Assembly (NCBI RefSeq): GCF_004136315.1
Contig: NZ_CP029562.1
Coordinates: 868,001 to 932,000, forward strand
From: Mesorhizobium sp. Pch-S
GTDB lineage: Bacteria; Pseudomonadota; Alphaproteobacteria; Rhizobiales; Rhizobiaceae
Length of the DNA stretch: 64,000 nucleotides
Direction of reading: 5' to 3'
The notes under the pieces are model-generated. The model had not been told where the DNA came from. It searched no databases and was given only the letters and a program-made list of their open reading frames with translations. Numbering within the stretch: the stretch's first letter is position 1; each line of letters starts with the position of its first letter. Position numbers and translations under genes: made by a program. Below, one piece after another: positions 63,015-64,000 of this stretch.

Positions 63015-64000
63015 TTGTCCGGGGAAAACCCTTTGCTGCTTCGCTCAACGCTTATATACGCCCCGGCGATCCTGCTGACACGCATTTCCGCTTTGCTCCT
63101 GCTGGTCATCATGACCCGCATGATCGACCAGAACCAGTATGGCCTGCTGACGCTGGTGGTTACGGTCGGCGAAATGACGGATGTCGCCGTCACCAGCTGG
63201 CTGCGCATTTCACTGCTGAGACTCGGCGGCAAGGGCGACATCAGCAAGGGCAGCCTGATCCTGGCGGGACAGGTGCTTCTGGCCACGACGACCATTGCAC
63301 TGGTCATCTCCGCGATTGCCTCGGTGCTCATCGTGCCGGAGCATTGGGGCGAGTTTGCCTTAGCCGTCGGCAGCTACCTGATCGCCGGCTCCATCGGCCG
63401 CTTTGCCTTGACCGTCCTGCAGATGCAGCAGCGGCATTCGGTCTATTCGATGCTCGAAGCCTTGCGCAGCCTGCTGCAGCTGGTCCTGCCGATCGCCGCC
63501 GTCTTCCTGTTCCAGCGCTCCTTCCTGGCGGTGTCCCTCGGCTCTAGCCTCGGCATGCTGATTGCCGGTATCACGGCGGGCATCGTCGCATCCCGACACA
63601 TCGTTCCGGGTCCGTCACGCTTCACGCGCCAGGAGTTTTTTGCCTTCGGCGCTCCCCTGGTCATCATGGCCCTGGTCGGCTTCGGTCTGAACAGCGCCGA
63701 GCGACTGTTCCTCAAGGTCTATTACGACGCCAGCGCCGTGGCGGTCTTTGCTGCAGCTTATGCGTTGGCCCGACAGCCGATCGACATGATTGCCAATGCA
63801 ATCAACACCGGCGCCTTCCCGGAAGTGGTGAACCGCTTCGACGAAGAGGGGCCCGAGGCGTCAAGCCGTCTGCTGTCGCAACTCATGGCCCTGATGATGC
63901 GCCTTTGCCTGCCGGTCGCGGCAATGCTGGTGGCGCTCAGCACCGACATCACACGGCTCATGCTGCCTGCTGACTATCATGGCCGCTTCGGCCTGCTGTT
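63015..64000 (+). CDS. Polysaccharide flippase, Wzx/MATE-like (partial, runs off right edge)
   Basis: The frame is open to the end of the window, about 328 residues. Successive membrane helices are visible (APAILLTRISALLLLVIMTR, LLATTTIALVISAIASVLIV, LLQLVLPIAAVFLFQRSF and others) in the order of oligosaccharide flippases, with VYYDASAVAVFAAAYALARQ as in Wzx/RfbX proteins. No ATG is available in frame; the start is TTG at 63015 or 63033, with GGGGA just before the latter. It would move lipid-linked repeats to the periplasmic face, working with the neighbouring glycosyltransferase. Confidence 0.8.
   Translation, partial: MSGENPLLLRSTLIYAPAILLTRISALLLLVIMTRMIDQNQYGLLTLVVTVGEMTDVAVTSWLRISLLRLGGKGDISKGSLILAGQVLLATTTIALVISAIASVLIVPEHWGEFALAVGSYLIAGSIGRFALTVLQMQQRHSVYSMLEALRSLLQLVLPIAAVFLFQRSFLAVSLGSSLGMLIAGITAGIVASRHIVPGPSRFTRQEFFAFGAPLVIMALVGFGLNSAERLFLKVYYDASAVAVFAAAYALARQPIDMIANAINTGAFPEVVNRFDEEGPEASSRLLSQLMALMMRLCLPVAAMLVALSTDITRLMLPADYHGRFGLL

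Overview
This 64 kb window is GC-rich (low-to-mid 60s % by eye) and looks chromosomal. It most likely comes from an alphaproteobacterium of the order Hyphomicrobiales (Rhizobiales), in the Mesorhizobium/Aminobacter/Rhizobium neighbourhood. The evidence is a rhizobial-type cellulose operon headed by bcsN, several copies of rhizobial intergenic palindromic repeats, and many TRAP and ABC uptake systems feeding catabolic genes. Genus-level placement is inference. I see no rRNA, tRNA, CRISPR array, prophage or insertion sequence.

Layout. 1-8.9 kb (minus strand): cellulose module, a PAS-GGDEF diguanylate cyclase, bcsN, bcsA (with PilZ), bcsB, a doubtful 68-codon ORF and a TPR protein that runs off the left edge. 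9.1-17.7 kb (minus): a giant autotransporter adhesin broken into two frames by an apparent one-base deletion. 17.9-19.7 kb (plus): a divergent CadC-like winged-helix/TPR membrane regulator with a tandem 11-bp direct repeat in front of it. 20-28.1 kb (plus): a peptide-type ABC importer with a fused double ATPase whose first half lacks hydrolysis residues, then an M20D amidohydrolase, an SDR and an XRE-cupin regulator. 28.1-39.3 kb: a hexuronate regulon. The minus-strand operon is uxaC, TRAP dctPQM-type genes, gntR, kduI, kduD and kdgF; the plus-strand operon is uxuB, uxuA and a Gfo/Idh/MocA oxidoreductase; both start from one divergent promoter region with a palindrome. Uptake, isomerisation, reduction and dehydration all converge on 2-keto-3-deoxygluconate.

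39.3-46.1 kb: a LacI-type regulator, divergent from an AfuABC/FbpABC-like ABC importer whose operon ends with a metallo-beta-lactamase-fold hydrolase and a CX5R phosphatase. I propose uptake and dephosphorylation of a phosphorylated compound. 46.1-54.6 kb: a ferric-chelate locus with a TonB receptor, an IclR regulator whose 3' end is frameshifted, an NtaA/EmoA-type flavin monooxygenase, and a FepBCDG-like ABC importer. The TonB-receptor promoter and the importer promoter carry the same AATGC-N5-GCATT palindrome, which points to one local regulon. 54.7-64 kb: an envelope or exopolysaccharide region with a BioF2/CelD-like acetyltransferase, a fatty acid hydroxylase, a heparinase II/III-like lyase, a GH5 glycosidase, a CapK/PaaK-like adenylating enzyme, a glycosyltransferase and a flippase running off the right edge.

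The most interesting signals are the shared operator of the ferric-chelate locus with its monooxygenase, the importer-hydrolase-phosphatase operon, the asymmetric fused ATPase, and rhizobial repeats that supply stop codons or coding sequence to neighbouring genes. All function calls come from reading motifs by eye; no homology search was run.
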